Positions 1 to 7,603 are shown, numbered from the stretch's first letter. The stretch: DNA of 64,000 nucleotides from Segatella oris (GCF_900637655.1 NZ_LR134384.1:3078501-3142500), one strand, 5' to 3'. The notes: generated by a model not told the origin, from the letters alone. Numbers and translations: made by a program.

Positions 1-456
1 ACGCTTTTTGAGGGTGATGAATTACAATTTAACGTGTACAACAAAGGCTGGCAGAACGCACTCGTTATCAGCAGGGACAGAACTGCAATTTTTACAGGTA
101 ATGTATTAGCGCAGGGTGGCGTAACAGCTTACACCACGTCAGATAGGCGTTTGAAAGCGAATATCAAGCAGGTTGATAGTATGCGGATAATTCGCTCGCT
201 CGGTGGAACCTGGCAGTTCGATTACAAGGACACGGGTGAGCACAGTATAGGATTTATTGCGCAGAGCGTGAAAGGAAGCGTTCTAAGGAACATGGTTTAC
301 ACAGATGCAAAAGGCTATCTGAAGCTGAACTACCTCGACACGCGACTTATTGCACTCGCATTAGGTGCAGCCGTGCAGGTGGACGATAAGGTCGAGCGGT
401 TAAAGAAGCGGATAAAAGTGCTTGAAACAGAAATTGAAAAATTGAAAGGAAACTGA
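1..456 (+). CDS. Phage tail-fibre C-terminal chaperone domain (peptidase S74 type), 5' truncated
   Basis: The reading frame is open to base 1, so the gene begins left of the window and only about 151 codons are visible. The visible part carries the motif TTSDRRLKANI, the hallmark of the S74 intramolecular chaperone of endosialidase-type tail fibres. There the Ser of SDxRxK is the self-cleavage nucleophile and the domain helps the fibre trimer fold before being released. The C-terminus (about the last 30 residues) is a Lys/Glu-rich coiled coil, as in the family. The next gene starts 2 bp after the stop, so the late tail genes are co-transcribed. The S74 call is firm; the fibre body and its receptor cannot be seen. 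Confidence 0.85.
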   Translation, partial: TLFEGDELQFNVYNKGWQNALVISRDRTAIFTGNVLAQGGVTAYTTSDRRLKANIKQVDSMRIIRSLGGTWQFDYKDTGEHSIGFIAQSVKGSVLRNMVYTDAKGYLKLNYLDTRLIALALGAAVQVDDKVERLKKRIKVLETEIEKLKGN

Positions 457-458
457 AA

Positions 459-1565
459 ATGAGCATCATTAATGGTATCATACAGGCCCCTGTCAGCATT
501 GCGGACGTGAGGACCGTGCTCGGTGAGACGAGTAACGACCTTGCAACATTATGCAAAAGTGAAAAAATAAATATGTGGGCGAAGTTCAAGCCCGTGGAAC
601 TGAACAAGCCCTTTACCTCAGACGAGTTCGATTTTGAAAATAGAAAATGGCGTGACAATGCAACGTGGTTCAAGGGAGCGGACTTTGAGGGGGTTGGGAT
701 ATGCGGTATAAAAATCGCACATAGCAGCACTTTGCAAAGTCTGACAGAATTATACGACAAAGGACAAAGTAACTGGTCGCGTGTGAAAGTAGGTTCTACA
801 TTTGCATGCCCTTACCGGCTGTCTGATTTCGTAGGCTACAAGCATGCTGCGACTGCGCCTTTCAAAAGGCCTTTTGTCACAAGCAAGACAAATGAAAATG
901 GCAGCGTATTCGCAACGATGATGATAAAAAGTCTTGGTACGGAAAACGAACTGACGCTGCAGGAATTCGGTAAATTGTCGGAGGCTTATTTCGGGCTTGC
1001 ACTGAAAAATGCTGCAGGACAGATTGCTTATTTCAAAACGTCTGACAAACCTCTGAAAGACGGGGGAACAAGCGTGGAAATGCAGGGTATGATTTTCGCA
1101 ACTGGCAGCTATAAAGCCTATATTTTCCTTTGTTCCAGGGCGCTTGCATTCAACATACCTCCAGTACAGGCTACTACCTACTACACGATACATGACTTCA
1201 GACCGTCAGCTGTAGAAATCGTTTCTGATGCACAGCAGATGCACGATTACTTCTCGATTAAAGCGCGTGAGGACATCAGAGGACGTGTTATCGTAGAGGT
1301 AGAGATAAAGGACAACTATGTGCGTACTTCGAACAATGAGAATTTCTATATCATACTTAGATTTGCGACAAGCGAGCTTGGATCTCCGATGCTGGTAGGA
1401 GAGCAGGCGTTCACCTTTACTGATATCGAAGCTGGAACAAAATACACACATATCTTTAGCGGCCTGAAGGCTGAACAGCGCTACAAGATTGAATACACGT
1501 TCATGACCGTAACGCAGGAAATTTATATTATAGAATTAAACCCTTTTATTAATCAATTAAAATAG
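459..1565 (+). CDS. Hypothetical phage protein, probably tail/receptor-binding accessory
   Basis: 368 residues with no signal peptide or membrane segment. It begins 2 bp after the tail-fibre stop. The N-terminus (APVSIADVRTVLG, then NDLATLC and WAKFKPV) is a conserved-looking pattern that I associate with hypothetical proteins of Bacteroides-type prophages, but I know no function. The C-terminal third looks beta-rich (alternating hydrophobic residues in VIVEVEIKDNY and IYIIELNP), compatible with an Ig-like or jelly-roll domain. Position after the fibre suggests a virion or receptor-binding component; this is inference from context only. Confidence 0.7.
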   Translation: MSIINGIIQAPVSIADVRTVLGETSNDLATLCKSEKINMWAKFKPVELNKPFTSDEFDFENRKWRDNATWFKGADFEGVGICGIKIAHSSTLQSLTELYDKGQSNWSRVKVGSTFACPYRLSDFVGYKHAATAPFKRPFVTSKTNENGSVFATMMIKSLGTENELTLQEFGKLSEAYFGLALKNAAGQIAYFKTSDKPLKDGGTSVEMQGMIFATGSYKAYIFLCSRALAFNIPPVQATTYYTIHDFRPSAVEIVSDAQQMHDYFSIKAREDIRGRVIVEVEIKDNYVRTSNNENFYIILRFATSELGSPMLVGEQAFTFTDIEAGTKYTHIFSGLKAEQRYKIEYTFMTVTQEIYIIELNPFINQLK

Positions 1566-1571
1566 ACAATC

Positions 1572-1892
1572 ATGGAAGTAAAAGTAAAAGCAATTGCAGG
1601 CTTCAAGGCAAGTGTTGAAGCTGTAGGTACAGGTACGACTATCAAGGCCGTTGTTTCGGTTGAAAACGACAAGTATGCAAACATCGAAAATGGAAGTGTA
1701 AGCAGCAACGAGGCCAGCAAAGAACTTCTCGCGACTTTCGCGCATTTCGGAGGTATCAACATCAGTTACCTGACTACTGACGAAGACGAAATCATCAGCG
1801 TGGTTACCGACGTTGCAAAGTTCGTGAAGTACTGCAAGGCGAACGCAGCGAAGCTCGGCACAGTCAATGCAACAGAAGCAAAAGAAAAGTAA
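1572..1892 (+). CDS. Small hypothetical phage protein
   Basis: 106 residues starting 6 bp after the previous stop, so part of the same late operon. The sequence is acidic and Ala/Val-rich with a predicted beta N-terminal half (MEVKVKAIAGFKASVEAV) and a helical C-terminal tail ending in EATEAKEK-like charged residues. No motif that I recognise. Its compact size between fibre-region genes would suit a tail completion or capsid decoration protein, but nothing in the sequence proves this. Confidence 0.65.
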   Translation: MEVKVKAIAGFKASVEAVGTGTTIKAVVSVENDKYANIENGSVSSNEASKELLATFAHFGGINISYLTTDEDEIISVVTDVAKFVKYCKANAAKLGTVNATEAKEK

Positions 1893-1926
1893 ATAACAAA
1901 GTAATTTAGTAAGAATTAAAGTAAAA

Positions 1927-2388
1927 ATGAAAGTAAAAACGATTAAGGCAGTTGAAGCCTACAGAGCATTAAAGGCGTTGAAAGTGGGGGGTATGAGCAA
2001 TGAAGCCATGCTCGCAATATGGAAGGACCTCAAAGTTTTACGCCCTATTGCGGAGGCCTACGACAAAGATATCGAGGAGGTACGAGCAACACTTCAGGAC
2101 GAAGAGTTTGAGAAGATGCAACAGCGAGTGAAAGAGGCGCAGGAACTTGAGCGACGGGCAAAGGAAGATGTGCGCGGTATGACTGATGCTGAAAAGCAGG
2201 AAATCTCTGAAATCAATACCTGGTTTGCTGCGTGGAACAAAAAAGGCGAGGAGTATCTCAAATCGTTAGCTGAAAAAGAGGTTGAAGTTAAAATCGACCC
2301 GCTCGATGCTGCAGAACTCCTCAAAGCGTACAAAGGTTCGGACAGAACGTTCGAAGATGCAGAAAAACTTGATTGGCTTACGATGTAG
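1927..2388 (+). CDS. Hypothetical phage coiled-coil protein
   Basis: 153 residues, almost entirely Lys/Glu/Ala-rich and predicted helical. The middle (residues about 45-115) has heptad-like spacing typical of a coiled coil, with two conserved-looking Trp-containing segments (AIWKDLK and NTWFAAWNKKG). It lies 34 bp after the preceding gene and is the last gene before a strong hairpin, so it closes the late operon. No family recognised; a scaffold or chaperone-like role would be a guess. Confidence 0.65.
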   Translation: MKVKTIKAVEAYRALKALKVGGMSNEAMLAIWKDLKVLRPIAEAYDKDIEEVRATLQDEEFEKMQQRVKEAQELERRAKEDVRGMTDAEKQEISEINTWFAAWNKKGEEYLKSLAEKEVEVKIDPLDAAELLKAYKGSDRTFEDAEKLDWLTM

Positions 2389-2412
2389 TATATAGCCAAT
2401 TTAATAATCATC

Positions 2413-2440
2413 CCGGGGGGTAGAAAAAAGAAGCCCCCGG
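2413..2440 (+). terminator. GC-rich hairpin after late phage operon
   Basis: CCGGGGGG (2413-2420) pairs with CCCCCGG (2434-2440) over an A-rich loop, 25 bp after the stop at 2388. There is no good T-run after it, so it may be a factor-assisted terminator or part of the larger structure that follows. The 2434-2440 arm can instead pair with CCGGGGG at 2494-2500. Confidence 0.5.
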
Positions 2441-2449
2441 CCTGTTAAT

Positions 2450-2554
2450 AGTCATCTCACCTACATATTAACGCAATACGAAGTACCGCACGACCGGGGG
2501 CAAATACCCTTGTCGCGGCACTTCTTTTTTTGCGCTTATGTAAGTGAGATGATG
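2450..2554 (+). other. Long imperfect stem-loop, possible structured RNA
   Basis: A roughly 100-nt region folds back on itself. TCATCTCAC (2452-2460) matches GTGAGATGA (2544-2552), TACAT (2462-2466) matches ATGTA (2538-2542), CGCAA (2472-2476) matches TTGCG (2530-2534), GAAGT (2480-2484) matches ACTTC (2520-2524) and CCGC (2486-2489) matches GCGG (2515-2518). The apical loop carries CCGGGGG, which is complementary to the 3' arm of the hairpin just upstream. It ends 17 bp before the next start codon. It resembles a folded RNA or a protein-bound cruciform; no known family is recognised. Confidence 0.55.
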
Positions 2555-2570
2555 CAAAGATACAAAAAAT

Positions 2571-2819
2571 ATGATTATGAAGATAATAGACATCTTGAAA
2601 TTTAACAGGGAATTGATAAAAAGGCTTCGCGAGGCCGGTATACGCTTGAAAGACGAACAGTATATAGCCCTTTACAATGATTATACAGAACTACGTCTGC
2701 GCGGTGAGAAGGTTTCCTATATCGTGTTAGTATTGTCAACCCGCTACGCCGTGAGTGAGCGTACTGTGTACAGTCTTATAAAGCGGATGAACCGTGAGTG
2801 TAATGTATTTGCAGTATAA
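2571..2819 (+). CDS. Small HTH-like phage protein
   Basis: 82 residues, basic and helical. The C-terminal half (residues about 48-72: SYIVLVLSTRYAVSERTVYS and following LIKRMNR) has the spacing of a helix-turn-helix with the recognition helix at SERTVYSLIKRM, similar to small Mor/middle-gene type activators of transposable phages. The start could be the ATG at 2571 or the one 6 bp later. It sits between the folded region and the DNA-modification genes, so it may control them. The HTH reading is moderate; the regulatory target is inferred. Confidence 0.6.
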   Translation: MIMKIIDILKFNRELIKRLREAGIRLKDEQYIALYNDYTELRLRGEKVSYIVLVLSTRYAVSERTVYSLIKRMNRECNVFAV

Positions 2820-2884
2820 TTGTAGATGAATATTCTTTCTCTTTACGGGATATGCCGACCTTTGCAAGCCACTAAAAAACAAAA

Positions 2885-3739
2885 ATGATGAAGAAACAAT
2901 ATCTTTCAGCGCCGCTTCCATTTCAGGGACAGAAGCGGATGTTCGCCAAAGAGTACATCAAAGTACTCCAACAGTTCCCTGACAATACGACCTTCGTGGA
3001 TCTTTTCGGTGGCAGCGGTTTGTTGTCACATATCGCCAAGCATCAGAAGCCGAACTCCACCGTAGTCTATAATGACTTCGACGGTTATAGGCTGCGATTA
3101 GAGCACATTCCACAGACCAACGCATTGCTCTCCAGGCTGCGCAGCATTCTGTGCGATTATCCAAGAAAGAAAGCCATTGCAGGCGCCATGCGTAGGAGCG
3201 TCCTTTCCTGCATACACGAGTATGAGCACACTTTCGGTTATGTCGATTATATCACTCTGTCAGGCTCGCTCCTGTTTTCGATGAAATACGCTACCTGCTA
3301 TGAAGAGTTGTCGAAAGAAACGTTATATAACAGAATAAAAGCCACCGATTACCCACTTGCCGATACCTACCTTGACGGCCTGACCGTTACCTCATGTGAT
3401 TATCGTCAGCTGTTCGAGCAGTACAAGAATATACCCGATGTGGTGTTCCTCGTTGACCCTCCATATTTGAGCACAGACAGCAAAACATACAAAATGTATT
3501 GGAAACTGTCTGATTACCTTGATATACTAACCATCCTTGCTGGTCATCGTTTCATCTACTTCACTTCAAACAAATCCTCCATAACAGAGCTTTGTGAATG
3601 GATAGGTAAAAACAAGCTCATCGGCAACCCCTTTGAGAACTGCCACCGTAGGGAGTTCAATGCCCACATGAACTATAACGCTTCTTATACGGATATCATG
3701 CTTTATAAAAATACTGTTCAAATACCATTCGAACGATGA
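2885..3739 (+). CDS. D12-class N6-adenine DNA methyltransferase
   Basis: 284 residues. It shows the D12/Dam order of motifs: PFQGQKR near residue 12 (the substrate-proximal N-terminal motif), the SAM-binding motif FVDLFGGSG at about 37-45, and the catalytic DPPY at 191-194 in VFLVDPPYLS. This predicts methylation of adenine N6 in a short DNA target. ATG at 2885 is followed at once by a second ATG. The stop overlaps the start of the next gene in ATGA, so the two are translationally coupled. No restriction endonuclease is adjacent, so this is an orphan phage methyltransferase, usual for protecting phage DNA from host restriction. Confidence 0.88.
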   Translation: MMKKQYLSAPLPFQGQKRMFAKEYIKVLQQFPDNTTFVDLFGGSGLLSHIAKHQKPNSTVVYNDFDGYRLRLEHIPQTNALLSRLRSILCDYPRKKAIAGAMRRSVLSCIHEYEHTFGYVDYITLSGSLLFSMKYATCYEELSKETLYNRIKATDYPLADTYLDGLTVTSCDYRQLFEQYKNIPDVVFLVDPPYLSTDSKTYKMYWKLSDYLDILTILAGHRFIYFTSNKSSITELCEWIGKNKLIGNPFENCHRREFNAHMNYNASYTDIMLYKNTVQIPFER

Positions 3740-4374
3740 ACAAATATCACGAAATATTGAAGCGGATCATAGTTTCAGGGAAGACACAACATAACAGAAA
3801 AGGCAGTATCCGCTACCTGCTCAACGAGCAGCTGTCATTATCTCCAGTCGACCTGCTCGACATATTCGAGAGCCACGGCATAGCAAGAAAGAAATTAAAA
3901 AATGAGCTGCAGCTGTTCATGCAAGGCGAGCGTCAGGTGCAAAAATATCGTGAGGTTGGAATAAACTGGTGGGACTATTGCGGAAGCGTGCTGGTGAACA
4001 GTTATCCGACCTACTTTGAGAAACTGCCACCGCTGATAGCGAAAATAAATCGTGAGAAACGTAACAGCAAGAATTATGTGCTATTCCTTGGTGAAACCAA
4101 TGCGGAGAGTAATCAGGCTCCTTGCCTTAGCCTTGTGCAGTTCCAGATAGATGATGGAGAATTGGTGTTGTCGGCCTACCAAAGGAGCAGCGATGCTAAT
4201 TTAGGGTTACCTGCAGATATATACCACCTTTACCTCATGTCGCGACAGATAGACCTGCCGCTGAAAAACATAACGCTGAACCTCGGAAACGTGCACATAT
4301 ACGAGAATAACTTGGAGCGCACGAGGTTGCTGCTTGATGGTGATGAGACGGTGAGGTTTGAACTCAATGTTTGA
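3736..4374 (+). CDS. Thymidylate-synthase-fold protein with Asn-to-Asp substrate switch (putative cytosine-nucleotide enzyme)
   Basis: 212 residues that align with thymidylate synthase from residue 1. Matching the E. coli enzyme, Arg21 is kept at 21, Glu58 appears in NELQLFMQG as Glu57, the catalytic Cys146 is Cys130 (in QAPC), and Arg166/Asp169 are Arg150/Asp153 in YQRSSD. His207/Tyr209 are His187/Tyr189 in GNVHIYEN. Two key changes are seen. His147 is Leu131. Asn177, which reads uracil, is Asp161 at exactly the expected 8 residues after the Asp of RSxD. Asp here is known from T4 dCMP hydroxymethylase, so a dCMP or CMP (hydroxy)methylase is inferred. The C-terminal strand-closing segment of TS is missing, about 30 residues short. 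The start overlaps the methyltransferase stop. It could also be a catalytically reduced relative. Confidence 0.75.
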   Translation: MNKYHEILKRIIVSGKTQHNRKGSIRYLLNEQLSLSPVDLLDIFESHGIARKKLKNELQLFMQGERQVQKYREVGINWWDYCGSVLVNSYPTYFEKLPPLIAKINREKRNSKNYVLFLGETNAESNQAPCLSLVQFQIDDGELVLSAYQRSSDANLGLPADIYHLYLMSRQIDLPLKNITLNLGNVHIYENNLERTRLLLDGDETVRFELNV

Positions 4375-4450
4375 GTGCGTAAAGTCCCAATATATACTAT
4401 ACAAAGATAGTAATTTTCTGCGAGATATACAAATATTTGTAATAGAAAAA

Positions 4451-4483
4451 CGCCTCAAAATAAAAGATTTTTTGAGGCGTTTC
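4451..4483 (+). terminator. Intrinsic terminator after prophage modification genes
   Basis: CGCCTCAAAA (4451-4460) and TTTTGAGGCG (4470-4479) form a perfect 10-bp stem with a 9-nt loop. It lies 76 bp after the stop of the TS-like gene; A/T runs on both sides let it work in both directions. Confidence 0.75.
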
Positions 4484-4507
4484 TTGCACGTGTGCGCTCG
4501 AAAAAAA

Positions 4508-4570
4508 CACATTTCGTTTTACACAAAATAATCACATTTCGTTTTACCAAAGCGGTACATTTCGTTTTGC
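4508..4570 (+). repeat. Three direct repeats of a 15-bp motif at the prophage right end
   Basis: CACATTTCGTTTTAC occurs at 4508-4522 and 4533-4547, and TACATTTCGTTTTGC at 4556-4570, spaced 25 and 23 bp. Transposable Mu-like phages carry about three transposase-binding sites of this spacing at each end, with the outermost a few bases from the terminus. A CA dinucleotide at 4584-4585 would fit the usual terminal bases. The next feature (4645 on) is the terminator of a host housekeeping gene, so the phage/host boundary lies between. Alternative: arm-type sites of a tyrosine integrase. Confidence 0.6.
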
Positions 4571-4644
4571 CGGATTAATAAAGCATTCTGCTAAGGATTT
4601 CGCTGTGTAGCCCCTCCCTGATTTTTGATTTGCCAATCCAATAA

Positions 4645-4679
4645 AAAAGAGATGCATTAGGATGAAATGCATCTCTTTT
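4645..4679 (-). terminator. Terminator of the DUF349 gene
   Basis: AAAAGAGATGCATT (4645-4658) is the exact reverse complement of AATGCATCTCTTTT (4666-4679), 7-nt loop, with an A-run on the left giving U-run on the minus-strand transcript. It lies 21 bp beyond the stop at 4700. Confidence 0.85.
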
Positions 4680-4699
4680 CTAAAGTTTTATGCAGCGCT

Positions 4700-6514
4700 T
4701 TATTTATTCTCTGCGTCTATTGTTTTAATCTTCTGTTTGACCAATTCCAAATCGTCTTTGAGTCTCTGTACCTTGTGGTTCATCTCGTCAATGAGGCTAT
4801 TTCCTTTCTTACTGCTTGCATTCAGGAAGCCAAGATTATTCTCATAGGTGTTGATTTCTTGTTTCAATCCCTCATAACGGCGCATCAGACGGGCACGCTC
4901 ATTGTCAAGAGCTTCCTCGCCACGCTTAGCTACATTCTTCAGATTATTCTTGAAGTTATCCAGTCTTCTCTTGGCTGCAGTGATGTGAAGATCCTTATAA
5001 AGCTTGTCAAGTACTTCGTGATATTGTTGGTAAAGCTTATCTTTCTCTTTGTAAGGAACATGCCCAACTTTACTGTATTCATCTACCAAAGCCTGTACTT
5101 TCTCCTGTAAATCATCGACAGCTCCCTCTGCAAGTTCCTTGAGTTGGCTTATGATAGCTTTCTTTTTGTCAAGATTGGAGCGCTCTTCATTGCGAGTTCC
5201 TGCATTCGCTTCATTGCGGGCTTCAAAGAATTTGTTGCAGGCGGTGAGGAATTTACTCCACAATTCATCGCCAAGTTTCTTGGGAACAGTTCCAATAGTC
5301 TTCCATTCTTTCTGCAAAGCAATCATTTTATCTGTCGTTACTTTCCAGTCGGTACTCTCCATTAGGGCCTCAGCCTGCTCTACAAGTGCCTGCTTTTTAG
5401 CTACATTCTCACTGAAGCGCTGCTTCATTTCCTTGAAGAATACGGCTTTTTGTGCAAAGAAATCATCGCAGGCAGCACGGAAACGCTCGAATATCTTGAC
5501 GTTCATCTTCTGCGGAGCAAACCCAATCTTCTTCCATTCAGCCTGGATATTGATAATCTCCTTGGTTTTCTTTTCCCATTCACTCGCACCTTTATATTCA
5601 CCTTTGGCAATGGCTTCTACTTGTTCGCAGAGTGTAGTTTTCCGTGCAAGGTTGTCTTCTTCTTTCGCGCGCAGTTCGTCGAAGTGCTGTTGGTGGCGTT
5701 TATTGATAACCGTAGATGCCGCTTTAAATCGTGTCCAAATCTCCTCTCTAAGTTCTTTAGCCACAGGCCCTGTCTCGCGATATTGCTGATGCAGTTCCTG
5801 CAACTGATGGAAAGCACTGATTACATCGGTCTCTTCGGCCAGCTTTTCTGCTGCCTCGCACAGATGCGTCTTTATGCTCAAGTTCTTCTTGAAGTCGTAT
5901 TCGCGGGCTTCACGATTGAGATTAAGCTGGTCATAAAACTGCTCCACGTAGAGCTGATAGTTGCGCCACAGCTCGTTTGCCTTGTCTGCAGGCACGTTCT
6001 TTATCTCTTTCCAATGCTGTTGCAGCTCTTTGAATTCGTTATAATTCTTATTGGCTTCTTCAGGCGAAGTAGCCATATTCTTAATCTTTTCAATGATGTC
6101 AAGCTTCTTTTGCAGGTTCTCTTGTTTCTCTGCTTCCTGCTGCAGGAAGAGTTTTGCCCTACGTTCTTTGATGACACTCATCTCTGCCTTGAACACCTCT
6201 TCGTCTTCATCAGGGATCAAGACATATTTTTCGGGGTCGCCTCCAGCCTCAAGATAAGCTTTCTGTTGTGCTTCACGCTCAGCGATATGCAGCTTATAGA
6301 ATGAAGTCTTTAGATGGTCGAGTTCGTCTTTTGTGGGGTTTTCCTCATTGCCAACGATTTCCTTCAGTCGTTCAATAACCTCTGCCTTGCTCTTGTAGTT
6401 GTTGGGTTCGGCAGGGGCTTTTGCTGCATTTTCTACTTCAACCGGCGTCTCCTTTGCCAGCTGCTCATCACTTATTGTTCCCTCTTTGAGGGTGTTTTCT
6501 TGAGAGTCCATCAT
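4700..6514 (-). CDS. DUF349 repeat protein
   Basis: 604 residues, acidic and almost wholly alpha-helical. Four to five DUF349 repeats of about 70 residues are visible by their recurring core (L-WK-IG-P, for example QAEWKKIGFAPQKMN, QKEWKTIGTVPKKLG and QHWKEIKNVPADKAN) followed by LW-KF-AACN-FF-like segments. The N-terminal 90 residues are low-complexity and Glu-rich, and the C-terminus is a coiled coil ending in VKQKIKTIDAE. The family is widespread in Bacteroidetes as a single long cytoplasmic protein; its molecular role is not established. Met at 6514 is followed by a second Met. A strong terminator follows and a palindrome lies upstream. Confidence 0.85.
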   Translation of the reverse strand: MMDSQENTLKEGTISDEQLAKETPVEVENAAKAPAEPNNYKSKAEVIERLKEIVGNEENPTKDELDHLKTSFYKLHIAEREAQQKAYLEAGGDPEKYVLIPDEDEEVFKAEMSVIKERRAKLFLQQEAEKQENLQKKLDIIEKIKNMATSPEEANKNYNEFKELQQHWKEIKNVPADKANELWRNYQLYVEQFYDQLNLNREAREYDFKKNLSIKTHLCEAAEKLAEETDVISAFHQLQELHQQYRETGPVAKELREEIWTRFKAASTVINKRHQQHFDELRAKEEDNLARKTTLCEQVEAIAKGEYKGASEWEKKTKEIINIQAEWKKIGFAPQKMNVKIFERFRAACDDFFAQKAVFFKEMKQRFSENVAKKQALVEQAEALMESTDWKVTTDKMIALQKEWKTIGTVPKKLGDELWSKFLTACNKFFEARNEANAGTRNEERSNLDKKKAIISQLKELAEGAVDDLQEKVQALVDEYSKVGHVPYKEKDKLYQQYHEVLDKLYKDLHITAAKRRLDNFKNNLKNVAKRGEEALDNERARLMRRYEGLKQEINTYENNLGFLNASSKKGNSLIDEMNHKVQRLKDDLELVKQKIKTIDAENK

Positions 6515-6548
6515 GTCACTGAATTAGTTTATGATTTGAGTTTTTCAT

Positions 6549-6576
6549 TGCATAATGCAATTATTAACATTATGCA
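6549..6576 (-). promoter_or_regulatory. Palindrome upstream of the DUF349 gene, candidate operator
   Basis: TGCATAATG (6549-6557) and CATTATGCA (6568-6576) form a perfect 9-bp inverted repeat with a 10-bp centre, 35 bp before the start codon. The minus-strand -7-like box TAAGTTTG (6575-6582) overlaps its upstream edge, so a bound dimer would cover the transcription start. Confidence 0.5.
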
Positions 6577-6635
6577 AACTTAAATAAAAAAAGCGGAAAA
6601 TCCTAATTAAATCAAAGTTTTTTTCTTTTTGCGGT

Positions 6636-7562
6636 CTATAACAGGCGTTTATGGCGCAAAAACCACCATGAAGCACCCGACACGACAACTGAAAGTATCA
6701 GTGCAATGGCAAAACCATAAGAACTGGTTTCCATGCCGTTGACAAGGTTCATGCCGAAAAGACTCGAGATAAGTGTGGGAAACATCATGATGATACTCAC
6801 CGAAGTCAGCGTTCTCATCACAGTGTTCATGTTGTTGTTGATGATGCTTGAGTAGGTTTCCATCGTCGATTTGAGAATGTCCGAATAAATATTTGTCGTT
6901 TCACGAGCCTGTGTCATCTCAATGCCTACATCCTCAATGAGGTCTGCATCGAGTTCATCCACCTGCAGTTTGAACTTCAGTTTCTGCAACAGGTTCTCAT
7001 TCCCACGGATTGAAGTGATGAAATAAGTGAGCGAATCCTGTAGTCTGCTCAGTCCAATCAGACTTTCGTTGTTCACATCCTGATCGAGATTATGCTTGGC
7101 TTTGTCAATGAGTGTGCTGATTTGTTTGAGTCGTTTCAGATACCATACTGCACTTGAAAGAAACAGTCTGAAAGTGAGATCCACAAAGTCGGTAAAGCCT
7201 TCACGCCGCTTCTGCTGATAGCTTACGAAGTCTAACATCATGTTGGTTTCGTAGTAACAAACCGTGATGGTGACATCGCGTTTGTGGATAATACCCAATG
7301 GAACCGTGGTATATGGCGTGCGCGAACGCACCTCTTTCACGTATGGGATACGCAGAATGATGAGCATCCAGCCGTCATCATATTCATAACGGGCACGCTC
7401 GTCGGTATCGCTAATGTCGGAAAGAAAGTAGTCGGGGATATGGAAAGTATCTTGAAGATACTCCTGATCTTCGTCCGTAGGGCATGTAACTTGTATCCAG
7501 CAATTGGGCTGCCATTCCTTGATGGCACTCAAATTCTCATTGATATTCCAATAGTTTCTCAT
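6636..7562 (-). CDS. corA: CorA-family magnesium/divalent metal channel
   Basis: 308 residues. The long soluble N-terminal domain is mixed then helical, followed by two C-terminal membrane segments (about 245-268 and 279-300). The signature GMN stands at 270-272 between them (SSLFGMNLVNG), as in CorA pentameric Mg2+ channels. The C-terminus ends in a basic RHKRLL, matching the cytoplasmic positive ring. Length and layout agree with the family. The conserved pore-entrance motif after GMN is LVNG rather than the common MPE, as in many Bacteroidetes CorA proteins. The gene is monocistronic, and its 5' leader contains a hairpin close to the start codon. Confidence 0.88.
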   Translation of the reverse strand: MRNYWNINENLSAIKEWQPNCWIQVTCPTDEDQEYLQDTFHIPDYFLSDISDTDERARYEYDDGWMLIILRIPYVKEVRSRTPYTTVPLGIIHKRDVTITVCYYETNMMLDFVSYQQKRREGFTDFVDLTFRLFLSSAVWYLKRLKQISTLIDKAKHNLDQDVNNESLIGLSRLQDSLTYFITSIRGNENLLQKLKFKLQVDELDADLIEDVGIEMTQARETTNIYSDILKSTMETYSSIINNNMNTVMRTLTSVSIIMMFPTLISSLFGMNLVNGMETSSYGFAIALILSVVVSGASWWFLRHKRLL

Positions 7563-7566
7563 TGTT

Positions 7567-7603
7567 GCTAATCTCCGTTAATTAATAAGGTGTGGGGATT
7601 AGC
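7567..7603 (-). promoter_or_regulatory. Leader hairpin immediately before corA start
   Basis: On the minus strand the arms 7603-7594 and 7576-7567 (GCTAATCCCC and GGAGATTAGC) pair over 10 bp with one G-U pair and a 17-nt loop. The hairpin ends 4 nt before the corA ATG, where it could block ribosome access. A -7-like box TACCTTTG (minus, 7693-7686) would give a leader of about 120 nt. Confidence 0.45.

Noticed and set aside
2450-2554. Retron non-coding RNA
   Set aside because: The fold and flanking inverted ends resemble msr-msd, but no reverse transcriptase gene lies within the window near it.
2885-4374. Complete restriction-modification system
   Set aside because: Only the methyltransferase is present; the second gene is a thymidylate-synthase-fold protein, not a nuclease.
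3736-4374. Ordinary thymidylate synthase
   Set aside because: Asn177 equivalent is Asp, His147 equivalent is Leu and the C-terminal segment is missing, so dUMP methylation is unlikely.
5450-6304. Long antisense open frame opposite the DUF349 gene
   Set aside because: It is a shadow of the Lys/Glu-rich repeat gene; composition is Leu/Phe/Cys-rich without motifs and it has no promoter or neighbour logic.
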